The position numbers were made by a program, and so were the translations under genes. Under the pieces are notes generated by a model. The model did not search any database. It had not been told where the DNA came from and was given only the letters and a program-made list of their open reading frames with translations. This document shows, piece after piece, positions 25,904 to 34,646 of a stretch of 64,000 bases of DNA (its first letter is position 1; every line of letters starts with the position of its first letter). Where the stretch lies: the NCBI GenBank assembly GCA_029858965.1, contig JAOUDZ010000003.1, positions 52,429-116,428 of the forward strand. The letters run 5' to 3'. This DNA comes from Cyclobacteriaceae bacterium (GTDB lineage: Bacteria > Bacteroidota > Bacteroidia > Cytophagales > Cyclobacteriaceae).

Positions 25904-27190
25904 TTATACTGACTTCAATGCTTTTTTGCTGGCGGTTAGGACCCTATCAATGATTTGATCATTTATGGCTGCAGAAACAAATATTGCTTCGTATTGGGAA
26001 GGCGGAAGGTATATTCCCTCATGCAACATAGTCTGAAAGTAAGCAGCAAATCGTTTTGCGTCTGCTGTTTTCGCGGTCACATAATCAACCACTTCCTTAT
26101 CAGTGAAGAAGAGCGTAAACATCGAACCGACTTGATTCAGGGTGAAGTTCAATCCAGCTTGATGAAGCTGTTGCTGTATCCCATCCACCAGAGATGAGGT
26201 GCTGCTGTTAATCTCATCATACACTGAGGGGTTTTGTCTCAAGTAACGTAACATGCTGAGTCCGGCAGCCATTGCCAGCGGGTTACCCGATAAGGTACCT
26301 GCCTGATAAACCGGGCCTACCGGGGAAACAAAATCCATTATTTCTTTCTTGCCTCCATATGCCCCTACCGGAAGACCACCTCCAATAATTTTACCGAGCG
26401 TGGTCATATCCGGAATAACATCATAAAGTTCCTGCGCGCCACCCAGTGCCAGCCGAAATCCAGTCATTACTTCGTCAAAGATCAAAACAATTCTGTGTTT
26501 GTCACACAGTTTCCTTAATCCCTGCAAGTATCCAGGTTGGGGAATCACACAACCCATATTGCCAACCACCGGTTCAAGGATTATCGCTGCTATCTGATCT
26601 TTGTTCTCTTCGATAATCTTTTCAATCGCAGGTAAGCTGTTGAAAGCAGCAGTTAGGGTATCCTTGGCAGTTCCTTTGGTTACACCCGGGCTATCAGGTG
26701 ACCCAAACGTTAGTGCCCCACTTCCTGCAGCAATTAGAAACGAATCACCATGTCCATGGTAACATCCTTCCATTTTAATAATCTTATCACGGCCAGTATA
26801 CCCTCGGGCTATGCGAATGGCAGACATGGTAGCCTCTGTCCCTGAATTAACCATCCGAACTTTTTCAACAGATGGCACGATGGAGCAAATCAACTCAGCC
26901 ATTTCTACTTCCCTCGCAGTTGGTGCACCAAAGGAGGCTGACGTCGCTAACGCTTCGGTTACAGCTTCTTCAACGATAGGGTGTGCGTGCCCTAAAATCA
27001 TTGGACCCCACGAATTAATTAGGTCAACGAATTCATTTCCATCTTCATCGTAAAGGAAAGCACCCTTCGCTCTCTTAATAAATAGCGGGTTTCCGCCTAC
27101 AGCGCTGAAAGCCCTCACAGGTGAGTTGACCCCACCAGGTATAAACTGATTTGCCTTTCTAAATAATGTCTTGCTCTTGGAAAAATCCAT
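25904..27190 (-). CDS. hemL: Glutamate-1-semialdehyde 2,1-aminomutase
   Basis: 428 residues, class III aminotransferase fold. Converts glutamate-1-semialdehyde to 5-aminolevulinate in the C5 haem pathway. Typical blocks: FIPGGVNSPVRAF at the start, MVNSGTEATMSAIR (PLP phosphate cup), YHGHGDSFLIAAGSGALT, IFDEVMTGFR (Asp binding the pyridine nitrogen) and TTLGKIIGGGLPVGAYGG carrying the PLP lysine. Nearest upstream gene in the same direction is the LpoA-like gene, 77 bp away. No other haem gene is present. Confidence 0.97.
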   Translation of the reverse strand: MDFSKSKTLFRKANQFIPGGVNSPVRAFSAVGGNPLFIKRAKGAFLYDEDGNEFVDLINSWGPMILGHAHPIVEEAVTEALATSASFGAPTAREVEMAELICSIVPSVEKVRMVNSGTEATMSAIRIARGYTGRDKIIKMEGCYHGHGDSFLIAAGSGALTFGSPDSPGVTKGTAKDTLTAAFNSLPAIEKIIEENKDQIAAIILEPVVGNMGCVIPQPGYLQGLRKLCDKHRIVLIFDEVMTGFRLALGGAQELYDVIPDMTTLGKIIGGGLPVGAYGGKKEIMDFVSPVGPVYQAGTLSGNPLAMAAGLSMLRYLRQNPSVYDEINSSTSSLVDGIQQQLHQAGLNFTLNQVGSMFTLFFTDKEVVDYVTAKTADAKRFAAYFQTMLHEGIYLPPSQYEAIFVSAAINDQIIDRVLTASKKALKSV

Positions 27191-27267
27191 GATTGCCGGG
27201 AATTAAGGGTATTAGCTCAAATATGAACTAAACCGGTGGTAGTAATACTTCTTGGTTTGCACAAGGA

Positions 27268-28986
27268 CTATCTAACTTCAATTATTTTCATGCTGCCCTC
27301 TTCAAACTTAATGAAGGGTACTCGTTCATTGCTGTTTCCATTTTGATAATTGTAACCTTCCGTCAAATATCCGGGAATTATCCCTTCTCTAACCATGCCT
27401 TCCTGAAAATAAACACCATGCTTCTTAAGCTGATTGCCTAGAAAAAGCATTAATTCATAGCCTATGCCTGCATAATTGGATGGTGCTCTGCCGTGACTCT
27501 TTATATATTTCTTGACAAATGCTTTTGTGGCCGGTTTCTCAAGGGCAGCAAAATTGGGTGCAGACAAAACAACTGGCAGGTTGTGAAACTTGTCGAGCGC
27601 TACAGTGGCCTGTACAAGCCAGCTTTCTGAACCTAATACAATAATATGATCGCCACGGGTTTCAATACTACTGATGACTTTTGCGTAAATTAAAGGGTCA
27701 TCGGTAGCAACAAATATACTTCCCAGACTATCCTTCTTAAGGGTAAACTCTTTCGGATACCTGAACTCATCATATTCAGTCGGCTTAGCCAACGTAGTGA
27801 GAATAGACCCCGAAGCTTCTCTTGATATGCGTTCTGATGCAACAATTTGAAGTCCTCTTTCGGTTCCTGACTGTATGAAATTGGCCGCCAAAACAGAATC
27901 TCGTCTGGAGGTTCCGTAGAAAATCATACAATTCTTATTAGTGGTATAATCTGCCAAAAACTCGCCAGACTTTCTGCCCAACAGTTCTGTTGAAGGTTGG
28001 TATAAAAATGCATATGGACTTATACCTATTAAATCACTATTGTTGTTCAGTGGATTGAATACGTTTATCTTGTTTGCCAGGGAGAAGTCAAAAATTGGTT
28101 TACTCTCCTCCTGGAAAAATGGACCTATCATCAGATCAGTGCTCCTTAATTCATCTGTATTCAGCAACGTCTTAATTTTTTCTACATTTCTCTCGGTATC
28201 ATAAGAACGGAGGCTGATCTTTATTCCTTGTTTTCTCAATGTGTCAACCGCAAGTTTCATACCCTCATAGAGATCCAATACACTTTGGTTGCGCTTGATG
28301 GTTGGAGAAGGATCCAATGTGTTAACCATAAAAGGTAAGAGAACGGATACCGCATAGGTATCCTTGTAATAGGTTTTTGGGGCTTCCGGGATGAAGTCTC
28401 TGCGTTGAAAATCATATTCTTTAATCAATGAATCGAGAAAGTCTCTATCTTCCACCCGTTCCAATTGTTTCGAAAGAATGGTGGCCAGTGTCCTGGCGAC
28501 GACCTTATCCTTGGGATACTCTTCCAGCATCATCAGCAGTGTCTCCGCATCCTTTATTTCGCCTATATTCTTTTTCTTTTCCGATTCAATCACTTGCTGC
28601 AAATTATCGTTCTGAATGGAAGAAAGGACTTTGAGTCCCTGGAAGTAGTCCTTATCTTCCAGGTTGATCTTTCCAATCCAGAATTTTACTTCGTCCATTT
28701 TCTCCCATTTCGGATACAAAGTTTCAATTTGTGTCAGTGAACTTTTCGCCAACGACTTGTATCCAAGGTTGTACGCGGAAAGGGCAAAGTAAAAAGAAGC
28801 ATATTCAGAAAATTGGTTCCGCTGGTCGTAGGGAATCAATGGCTTAAAGCTTTCCATCGCCAGATTGTACTTTCCTTCCCGAAACAATGTTTTTGCATTG
28901 AAGTATTGCTTGGTGAAATCAGGCTGTGCAAAAGAGGAAGCCTGGACAAATACTGAGAGACAAAAACTAAATACTATTTTTCCCAT
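27268..28986 (-). CDS. Exported TPR plus periplasmic-binding (LpoA/YhbM-like) protein
   Basis: 572 residues. Signal peptide ~1-20 (FCLSVFVQASSFAQ). TPR-like helices at ~25-190 (YNLAMESFKPLI, LGYKSLAKSSLTQIETLYP), then a type I periplasmic-binding-protein domain (~210-560) with VSVLLPFM, LDLYEGMKLAVDTLRKQG, DLMIGPFFQEE and a Leu/Ile/Val-type closing region (ALEKPATKAFVKKYIKSHGRAPSNYAGIGYELM). This layout matches LpoA and the Bacteroidota proteins usually next to guaA; LpoA activates a penicillin-binding protein. Activity here inferred. guaA lies 83 bp upstream in the same direction. Confidence 0.85.
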   Translation of the reverse strand: MGKIVFSFCLSVFVQASSFAQPDFTKQYFNAKTLFREGKYNLAMESFKPLIPYDQRNQFSEYASFYFALSAYNLGYKSLAKSSLTQIETLYPKWEKMDEVKFWIGKINLEDKDYFQGLKVLSSIQNDNLQQVIESEKKKNIGEIKDAETLLMMLEEYPKDKVVARTLATILSKQLERVEDRDFLDSLIKEYDFQRRDFIPEAPKTYYKDTYAVSVLLPFMVNTLDPSPTIKRNQSVLDLYEGMKLAVDTLRKQGIKISLRSYDTERNVEKIKTLLNTDELRSTDLMIGPFFQEESKPIFDFSLANKINVFNPLNNNSDLIGISPYAFLYQPSTELLGRKSGEFLADYTTNKNCMIFYGTSRRDSVLAANFIQSGTERGLQIVASERISREASGSILTTLAKPTEYDEFRYPKEFTLKKDSLGSIFVATDDPLIYAKVISSIETRGDHIIVLGSESWLVQATVALDKFHNLPVVLSAPNFAALEKPATKAFVKKYIKSHGRAPSNYAGIGYELMLFLGNQLKKHGVYFQEGMVREGIIPGYLTEGYNYQNGNSNERVPFIKFEEGSMKIIEVR

Positions 28987-29069
28987 GGTAACAATGCATT
29001 GAAACTAAATGGATCTTAACCCATGACCAAGGTTGTGTTTAGAAGATATTGAAAAACGCTTCCAACATT

Positions 29070-30596
29070 CTACTCCCATTCGATGGTTGCCGGAGGTTTT
29101 GAACTAATATCATAAACAACCCGATTAACACCCTTTACTTTATTTATTATATCACTGGAAACATTAGCCAAAAACTCATACGGTAAATGGGCCCAGTCCG
29201 CTGTCATACCGTCGGTACTTGTTACAGCCCGTAGGCTAACTACACGTTCGTAGGTCCGTTCATCACCCATTACGCCGACAGACTGAATGGGCAGAAGCAT
29301 GGCCCCCGCCTGCCAAACAGCATCGTATAAACCATACTCCTTTAAACCAGAAATAAATATACTGTCAACTTCCTGTAGTATTTGCACTTTATCGGCTGTG
29401 ATATCGCCCAGTATACGAATACCCAGACCAGGCCCCGGAAATGGATGACGACCCAAAATATTGGGATCAATGCCCAATGTCTTCCCTACAATTCTAACCT
29501 CATCTTTGAATAGGGTATTGAGAGGTTCCACAACTTTAAGCTTCATCATTGCTGGCAACCCGCCAACATTATGATGCGATTTGATAGTTTGTGATGGACC
29601 ATTAACAGATACCGACTCAATCACATCCGGGTATATAGTACCTTGTCCTAGCCACTTCACGTCCCTGATACGATGCGCCTCTTCATCAAACACTTCAATA
29701 AAAGTTTTTCCGATCGCTTTTCGCTTCTCCTCCGGCTCCGTTAGACCGACTAATGCGGTGTAAAACTTTTCCTTTGTATCAACGCCGGTTACGTTGAGTC
29801 CCATATGCTGATAGGAATCCAGCACCTGACCAAATTCGTTTTTCCGCAGCAAGCCATTGTCCACAAAAATGCAGTGAAGGTTTTTGCCGATTGCTTTGTG
29901 AATCAATGTTGCCGCTACGGTCGAATCAACACCACCAGACAGTGCCATAACAACCTGGTCATTGCCAAGGCGTTCCTTTAGGTTACTAATTGTAGTCTCC
30001 ACGAACTGATCTGGTGTCCAGCCCTGGTCACACCCACAGATGTGTACGACGAAATTACGCAGCAGATTTTTGCCCTCCGTTGTATGTGTCACTTCCGGGT
30101 GAAACTGAATCCCGTAAATGGCCTTACCCTTAACCTTGTAGGCAGCAACAGCTACTGAAGGTGTACTGGCGATTACCTCAAAATCTGATGGAACGGTAGC
30201 AATTGTATCCGCGTGCGACATCCATACCTGTGTATCCAGGGATATCTCTTTTAGTAATTCATCATGATGATTCACCATTGTGAGGTGTGCCCGTCCATAT
30301 TCGCGCATTTGCGATGGAAGTACATTTCCACCGCTTAGGTGGGCGATGAGTTGGGCCCCATAACAAACTCCCAAAACAGGTACGCTTTCAAGGGCCTTAA
30401 TATCTACTGCTGGCGCGCCGGCATCTCTGACCGAACAGGGGCTTCCGGATAGGATAACGCCCTTGATATCGGCCGTAAGCGGTGGAATTTTATTAAATGG
30501 ATGGATTTCGCAATAAACGTTCAATTCCCGCACCCTCCTGGCAATCAGCTGGGTGTATTGTGAACCAAAATCCAGAATAAGAATCTGTTGTGACAT
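29070..30596 (-). CDS. guaA: GMP synthase (glutamine-hydrolysing)
   Basis: 508 residues. Aminates XMP to GMP with glutamine and ATP. N-terminal class I glutaminase with nucleophile Cys in [10 protein letters not shown] and His/Glu in [14 protein letters not shown]-pyrophosphatase domain with PP-loop [14 protein letters not shown]-terminal dimerisation domain ([21 protein letters not shown]). A -7 box (TATCTTTG, 30601-30608) ends 4 nt before the ATG, so the mRNA may have almost no leader. Followed 83 bp later by the LpoA-like gene, a recurrent Bacteroidota arrangement. Confidence 0.98.
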   Translation of the reverse strand: MSQQILILDFGSQYTQLIARRVRELNVYCEIHPFNKIPPLTADIKGVILSGSPCSVRDAGAPAVDIKALESVPVLGVCYGAQLIAHLSGGNVLPSQMREYGRAHLTMVNHHDELLKEISLDTQVWMSHADTIATVPSDFEVIASTPSVAVAAYKVKGKAIYGIQFHPEVTHTTEGKNLLRNFVVHICGCDQGWTPDQFVETTISNLKERLGNDQVVMALSGGVDSTVAATLIHKAIGKNLHCIFVDNGLLRKNEFGQVLDSYQHMGLNVTGVDTKEKFYTALVGLTEPEEKRKAIGKTFIEVFDEEAHRIRDVKWLGQGTIYPDVIESVSVNGPSQTIKSHHNVGGLPAMMKLKVVEPLNTLFKDEVRIVGKTLGIDPNILGRHPFPGPGLGIRILGDITADKVQILQEVDSIFISGLKEYGLYDAVWQAGAMLLPIQSVGVMGDERTYERVVSLRAVTSTDGMTADWAHLPYEFLANVSSDIINKVKGVNRVVYDISSKPPATIEWE

Positions 30597-30600
30597 GGTG

Positions 30601-30608
30601 CAAAGATA
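30601..30608 (-). promoter_or_regulatory. -7 promoter box TATCTTTG abutting guaA start
   Basis: Exact TAnnTTTG on the minus strand (CAAAGATA on plus), with only CACC between it and ATG 30596. Initiation a few bases downstream would put the transcript start at or inside the start codon. Confidence 0.55.
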
Positions 30609-30676
30609 ATAGAAGCCCGCGCGTGAGTATGCCCGCCCAACAAAAAATTCTATGCACTGTCAATCAGAACGTTACA

Positions 30677-31288
30677 TTACCATTGCATCAGCATGACGCC
30701 TAATTGGAACCCAACATTCGAAAAGTTATTGTAATCATAGTTAACGCTGCCGGCCGTGGAGTAATCATAATGCACAGCCGCCATGGCACCTAACTTCCGT
30801 CGTGTCCCAATACGGATGAGAATTCCTGCCTCCGGTCGCGCCAGAAAACCCCATTTGCTTTCCTGGTCTTGATAAATGTTGTAGAGCACGCTGTAGTCAT
30901 TCCGATTCGCACCCAAACCCAGGCCTGCGTAGGGGAAAAAGTGTTCCCTGTTCCCTACCGGAAAATGGTATTGACCACTTACAACCAGTCCAATTTGAAA
31001 TATCTCATTGAAGTAATCTGTTGTAATCGCACCTCCCGGATTCTGAAACGTTTCCGTAGGCTTATACTCCTGGTAGTAACTCCAATTGAAATCAACACCA
31101 GCGGCGAATTTTCTTTCATCCCCGATAAAATGCCGATAACCCGCCTTCGCTCCCCGGGTACTGCTATTCCCAATCCAGTCTTTGTTTGTCATCGGAACGT
31201 TAACATCCCAATTAAGATAAAAATAGCTTTCCTGCGCAGAAACCGTCAAGCAACTGAAGATAAAAAGTATAGCCAGGTATATTTTCAT
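30677..31288 (-). CDS. Outer-membrane beta-barrel protein (OmpA-like fold)
   Basis: 203 residues from ATG 31288 (an in-frame TTG at 31294 would add two). Signal peptide ~1-18 (FIFSCLTVSAQ). Predicted eight-strand barrel: many strands end in aromatic pairs, e.g. ESYFYLNWDVNVP, FAAGVDFNWSYYQEY, FFPYAGLGLGANRN and VGFQLGVMLMQW at the C-terminus. No recognisable enzyme motif. Its start lies 2 bp after the stop of the DUF4136 lipoprotein, so the two are translationally linked. Probably an outer-membrane protein functioning with that lipoprotein; role unknown. Confidence 0.82.
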   Translation of the reverse strand: MKIYLAILFIFSCLTVSAQESYFYLNWDVNVPMTNKDWIGNSSTRGAKAGYRHFIGDERKFAAGVDFNWSYYQEYKPTETFQNPGGAITTDYFNEIFQIGLVVSGQYHFPVGNREHFFPYAGLGLGANRNDYSVLYNIYQDQESKWGFLARPEAGILIRIGTRRKLGAMAAVHYDYSTAGSVNYDYNNFSNVGFQLGVMLMQW

Positions 31289-31290
31289 AA

Positions 31291-31929
31291 TCAAATCCCG
31301 AGATAAGGAGATTGCACAAACGCCTGATCGATCGCATCCTTTGATTGTTTTATCAAATCTATCGTACTGTATACATCCCCCATGTAAGCACTCCAGATTA
31401 CCTTCACTGTATTATTAGGAGTTATATTTTTTAGGTCGAGAATCTCTACTACCAAAGAACCGGTATTGGTAGCATAGGTATTTACGTACGGATAAGCATA
31501 GTATGAGCCATAACCATAACCGTATCCGTAGTATGAAGGATAGTAATAGCTGGGGTAAACAATTTGCTGAAAGAGGTTGAAATCATTGATAACGTAAACA
31601 TTGATACGCAAATCCGGGTTTTGGTCTTTCTCAACGCGCGTGTAGCCAAGATTATCCATATTAGATTCTACGCTCTCCAACACTACTCTTGGATACGTGT
31701 TTTGTGAAGATTGAACGATAATAGTATCATTTGGATGGGCGTTTGAAACGAATCCAATAGTATCTGTAGCGATCGAATAGGTCGCATAAGTACCAAAGTC
31801 GGCTCCAGTATCATAATTGGTTGATACCACCAGTTCATCCAATAGCCGCAATGCGTCAGCTTCTGGTTTGCACGACCAAGACACTAGCAAAACAAAGCCA
31901 AAAGAAATTAGTCGTATTTGCATAAACAT
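31291..31929 (-). CDS. DUF4136 lipoprotein
   Basis: 212 residues. Lipoprotein signal with lipobox around LLVSWSC. The mature domain matches DUF4136: DFGTYATYSIATDTIGF, TRVEKDQNPDLRINVYVIND, GSLVVEILDLKN and KVIWSAYMGDVY. A Tyr/Gly-rich loop (residues ~125-147, several YYP and GYGYG units) is inserted before the closing strands. Domain function is unknown; family members are envelope lipoproteins. The following barrel gene starts 2 bp beyond its stop. A decayed paralogue is at 7546-8086. Confidence 0.88.
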   Translation of the reverse strand: MFMQIRLISFGFVLLVSWSCKPEADALRLLDELVVSTNYDTGADFGTYATYSIATDTIGFVSNAHPNDTIIVQSSQNTYPRVVLESVESNMDNLGYTRVEKDQNPDLRINVYVINDFNLFQQIVYPSYYYPSYYGYGYGYGSYYAYPYVNTYATNTGSLVVEILDLKNITPNNTVKVIWSAYMGDVYSTIDLIKQSKDAIDQAFVQSPYLGI

Positions 31930-32030
31930 TTATTCTACATCACGTTGTACAAAAAACGAATTTACAATATGAAAATTGCATCTGTCCATCCAGCCCTTTA
32001 GACACGCTATCAAGCGTTTTGGTTTAAAAC

Positions 32031-32927
32031 CTAGGGTAAAATAAGCCCTATTCCAAAGAGAAGAACAAAAATCAGCGTAGAAAGTGCCATTTGTTTTAGA
32101 TAAGGGTCCAACTCATGGGATGGTTTATTCCTGACGGCTATCCCATTGAGAATAAAGAGTGGAGCACTGGCGAGAAACAAAAATTGCCATGACGAATGAA
32201 ATGTGAGGGTGGTATACGCCAACGCGCTTAGCAGCCCGCCAAATAGCAGAACCCAGTGATATCGGATTGAATTATGCCTGCCTATACGCACAGGAATTGA
32301 ATACTTTCCAGCCTTACGATCAGAGTCAATATCCCTGATGTTGTTGACATTCAAAACACCAATGGAAAAAAGTCCACAACTTAATGCCGGAAGAATCTCT
32401 CGCCAAGCAATTTGTTGTGTGAACAGGTAGAAGGATCCCATAACACCAACAAATCCAAAAAAAATCAAGACGGAAAAATCACCTAATCCAATGTATCCGT
32501 ACGGCCGCTTACCCACCGTATAAGCCACAGCCGCCAGAATGCACAATATACCCAGGCCAAAGAAGAAGAATATGGCATTCCAATTCAGACCAAAGGAAAC
32601 CAACAGCAGCGCTGTGCCACTGCAGAGACAAAGGATAACAAAAATGATGACAGCAACCCTCATCTGTCGGGATGATATTATGCCGCTTTGGACTGCCCGG
32701 GAAGGTCCCTGCCGTGCTATATTATCAGCTCCATGAATTGAATCGCCATAGTCGTTGGCAAGGTTGGAAAGGATTTGCAGGAAAATTGTCGTGGTAACAC
32801 AAAGCAAAAAAACATCCCAACGAAAGGCATTCACTGAAGCCGCCAGAAAGCCACCCATGGCAATACTCGAAAGCGCGAGTGGCAGCGTTCGAAGCCGAAA
32901 TGCCTGCAACCATATTCTAATACTCAT
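32031..32927 (-). CDS. menA: 1,4-dihydroxy-2-naphthoate polyprenyltransferase
   Basis: 298 residues from ATG 32927. UbiA-family integral membrane enzyme that attaches the isoprenoid tail to DHNA in menaquinone synthesis. Both Asp-rich motifs are seen: NLANDYGDSIHGAD (N-DxxxD type, ~60-75) and NNIRDIDSDRKAGK (~195-210), between about eight hydrophobic helices. The frame continues upstream through a TTG to 32972, abutting the previous stop, but MSIRIWLQAFRLRTLPL is the typical family start. Directly follows the Gre-like gene (46 bp), likely in the same transcript. Supports a menaquinone-based respiratory chain. Confidence 0.95.
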   Translation of the reverse strand: MSIRIWLQAFRLRTLPLALSSIAMGGFLAASVNAFRWDVFLLCVTTTIFLQILSNLANDYGDSIHGADNIARQGPSRAVQSGIISSRQMRVAVIIFVILCLCSGTALLLVSFGLNWNAIFFFFGLGILCILAAVAYTVGKRPYGYIGLGDFSVLIFFGFVGVMGSFYLFTQQIAWREILPALSCGLFSIGVLNVNNIRDIDSDRKAGKYSIPVRIGRHNSIRYHWVLLFGGLLSALAYTTLTFHSSWQFLFLASAPLFILNGIAVRNKPSHELDPYLKQMALSTLIFVLLFGIGLILP

Positions 32928-32972
32928 ATAATGCGATAAATCCTGCCATGAAAAAAGAAACTTACGTTTCAA

Positions 32973-33431
32973 CTATAAAATCTTAGTAATAGTATTCGCA
33001 TATTTATTAAAAGTGAACTGTTCGTTCATTTTCAACCCCAGCATCGCTTTTCCCAGTGGTGAAACTGGTGCGACAATCAAAAAATCCTCTCCATCAACAG
33101 TAACTCTACCAGCACCAATAGCAAGGAAAATATTAAGTGTAGACGTTATCACCAGGCTCCCCAATGAAACTACATCGTGCGGCGCATCTGCATCGATCCG
33201 ATCCAATACATACCTGAGTTTCAAAGCCTCCTCAACTTGTTCGGCTGCCTTCTCTCGTTCAATCTGCATCATCGCCCGGCCAGTTTCATATTTATCACCC
33301 GCACTGCTTCTTCCTTCCTCATTTGCAGACTCCTGCGCCTGGTTCATTGCCAGCGTAGCTGCCATAATCCGATCCTCAACGTATTGCTTACACGTATATA
33401 ACAACTTTCTTTTGATTACAGCTTCGTCCAT
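32973..33431 (-). CDS. GreA/GreB-like transcription factor
   Basis: 152 residues from ATG 33431. An N-terminal coiled coil (~10-80: ANEEGRSSAGDKYETGRAMM and surrounding charged helices) is followed by a GreA/B C-terminal globular domain (DVVSLGSLVITSTLNIFLAIGAGRV, VAPVSPLGKAMLGLKMNEQF). Length fits GreA. The coiled-coil tip lacks an obvious DxxE pair of acidic residues, so true transcript-cleavage activity is uncertain; this branch of Gre-like proteins is widespread in Bacteroidota. Upstream TTG extension (to 33464) is not used. The stop is 46 bp from menA. Confidence 0.8.
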   Translation of the reverse strand: MDEAVIKRKLLYTCKQYVEDRIMAATLAMNQAQESANEEGRSSAGDKYETGRAMMQIEREKAAEQVEEALKLRYVLDRIDADAPHDVVSLGSLVITSTLNIFLAIGAGRVTVDGEDFLIVAPVSPLGKAMLGLKMNEQFTFNKYANTITKIL

Positions 33432-33481
33432 GATTTGTTTGTTTCGGATTTGAGCGTACTCCAATCTGAAAATAGCTGCAC

Positions 33482-34039
33482 CTATTCCTCAATCGCGTTC
33501 AGAATCTCCTTATCCAAGGGATTCACTTTGGATGGAAAAAACTTGACATTCATGCCATCCTTGCTGACTACGTATTTGCAAAAATTCCAGGAAGGAGATT
33601 TTCCAGATTTAGCTTCCAGCCATTCATACAACGGATGCTTATCTTTCCCCTTGACAGAAATTTTTTCAAACATCTGAAAGCTTACGCCGTAATTACGCTC
33701 GCAAAAAGAAGCAATTTCATCATTTGAGCCAGGCTCCTGCCATAAAAAATTGTTGGCTGGAAAACCAAGCACAATAACTTTATCACCATAGTTTTCATGA
33801 AGCTTTTCCAGGTCAGCATATTGTGGGGTGTATCCGCACTTGGAGGCTGTATTCACGATCAACAGGCTTTTGCCTTTGTATTCCGCAAAGTCAATTAATT
33901 TGCCATCCAGGGATGTTATTTTAAAATCATAAACAGATTCCTGCACATCCGCTTTGTGCCCATGTGTAATTTTACTTGAAAGAAATGCTGCTAGCCCCAT
34001 AACGATTATAAAAACGCTTGTTACTTTAATCAATTTCAT
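33482..34039 (-). CDS. Glutathione peroxidase family protein, exported or membrane-anchored
   Basis: 185 residues. A hydrophobic N-terminus (~5-22) may be a signal anchor. GPx motifs: peroxidatic Cys68 (TASKCGYTPQ), FPANNFLWQEPG (96-104), a second Cys113 (ASFCERNYGVS) usual as resolving Cys in thioredoxin-dependent GPx, and WNFCKY. The catalytic Gln of classical enzymes (FPCNQFG) is Asn here and Trp100 replaces the usual small residue. Likely a thioredoxin-dependent peroxidase. Tandem duplicate of the gene at 34026-34523, overlapping it by 14 bp. Confidence 0.88.
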   Translation of the reverse strand: MKLIKVTSVFIIVMGLAAFLSSKITHGHKADVQESVYDFKITSLDGKLIDFAEYKGKSLLIVNTASKCGYTPQYADLEKLHENYGDKVIVLGFPANNFLWQEPGSNDEIASFCERNYGVSFQMFEKISVKGKDKHPLYEWLEAKSGKSPSWNFCKYVVSKDGMNVKFFPSKVNPLDKEILNAIEE

Positions 34040-34523
34040 CGATAATCTGTTTATCCATCGGATTAACGTTTGATGCGAAAAATTTTACGGTTCCATCAGG
34101 CTTAACCAGGTATTTACAAAAATTCCAGCTTGGCTCTTTTCCGGTTTCCGCTTTCAGCCATTTGTATAAAGGATGCTGATCACTACCCTTGACAGAAATT
34201 TTTTCGAACATCTGAAAAGAAACACTGTAGTTCTTTTTACAAAATTGAGCAATCTCAAGATTTGTACCGGGTTCCTGTGACCCAAAATTATTTGCCGGGA
34301 AGCCCAGGATAGTTATTCTGTCACGATACTGTTCATGTAATTTTTCGAGGTCAACATATTGCGGGGTGAAAGCACATTTCGAAGCAACATTAACGATCAA
34401 CAAGTTTTTCCCCTTGTATTGAGCGAAATCGATCAAGGCGCCTTCGATCGAATTAACCTTCAAGTCATAAATTGATACCATAGGAGCCGCTAGCAATATA
34501 AATGAAATTATAAGCGCTTTCAT
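34026..34523 (-). CDS. Glutathione peroxidase family protein
   Basis: 165 residues, with a short hydrophobic N-terminus (~1-18) that may be a signal peptide. Peroxidatic Cys50 (VASKCAFTPQ), FPANNFGSQEPG, Cys95 (AQFCKKNYS) and WNFCKY. As in the following gene, the active-site Gln of FPCNQFG is Asn. Very similar to the next gene along its length (both carry SFQMFEKISVKG and HPLY.WL.A..GK.PSWNFCKY), so it is a recent tandem duplication. The overlap of 14 bp means translation of the second is probably coupled. Reduces hydroperoxides, likely with thioredoxin. Confidence 0.9.
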   Translation of the reverse strand: MKALIISFILLAAPMVSIYDLKVNSIEGALIDFAQYKGKNLLIVNVASKCAFTPQYVDLEKLHEQYRDRITILGFPANNFGSQEPGTNLEIAQFCKKNYSVSFQMFEKISVKGSDQHPLYKWLKAETGKEPSWNFCKYLVKPDGTVKFFASNVNPMDKQIIDEID

Positions 34524-34646
34524 AGTGTGCAGTATTTACCAAGAACATATTTGGACATCCTTTTGTTTGAAGGAAGTTATCGAAAACCATATTTCCAGAA
34601 GGGTAACCACTTTTAAACAGCAATCTTATCAACTTTGTTTCCTTCC

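Noticed and set aside
25678..25912. Two short opposed frames (~70 codons) beside hemL
   Set aside because: No motif or plausible promoter for either; treated as intergenic.
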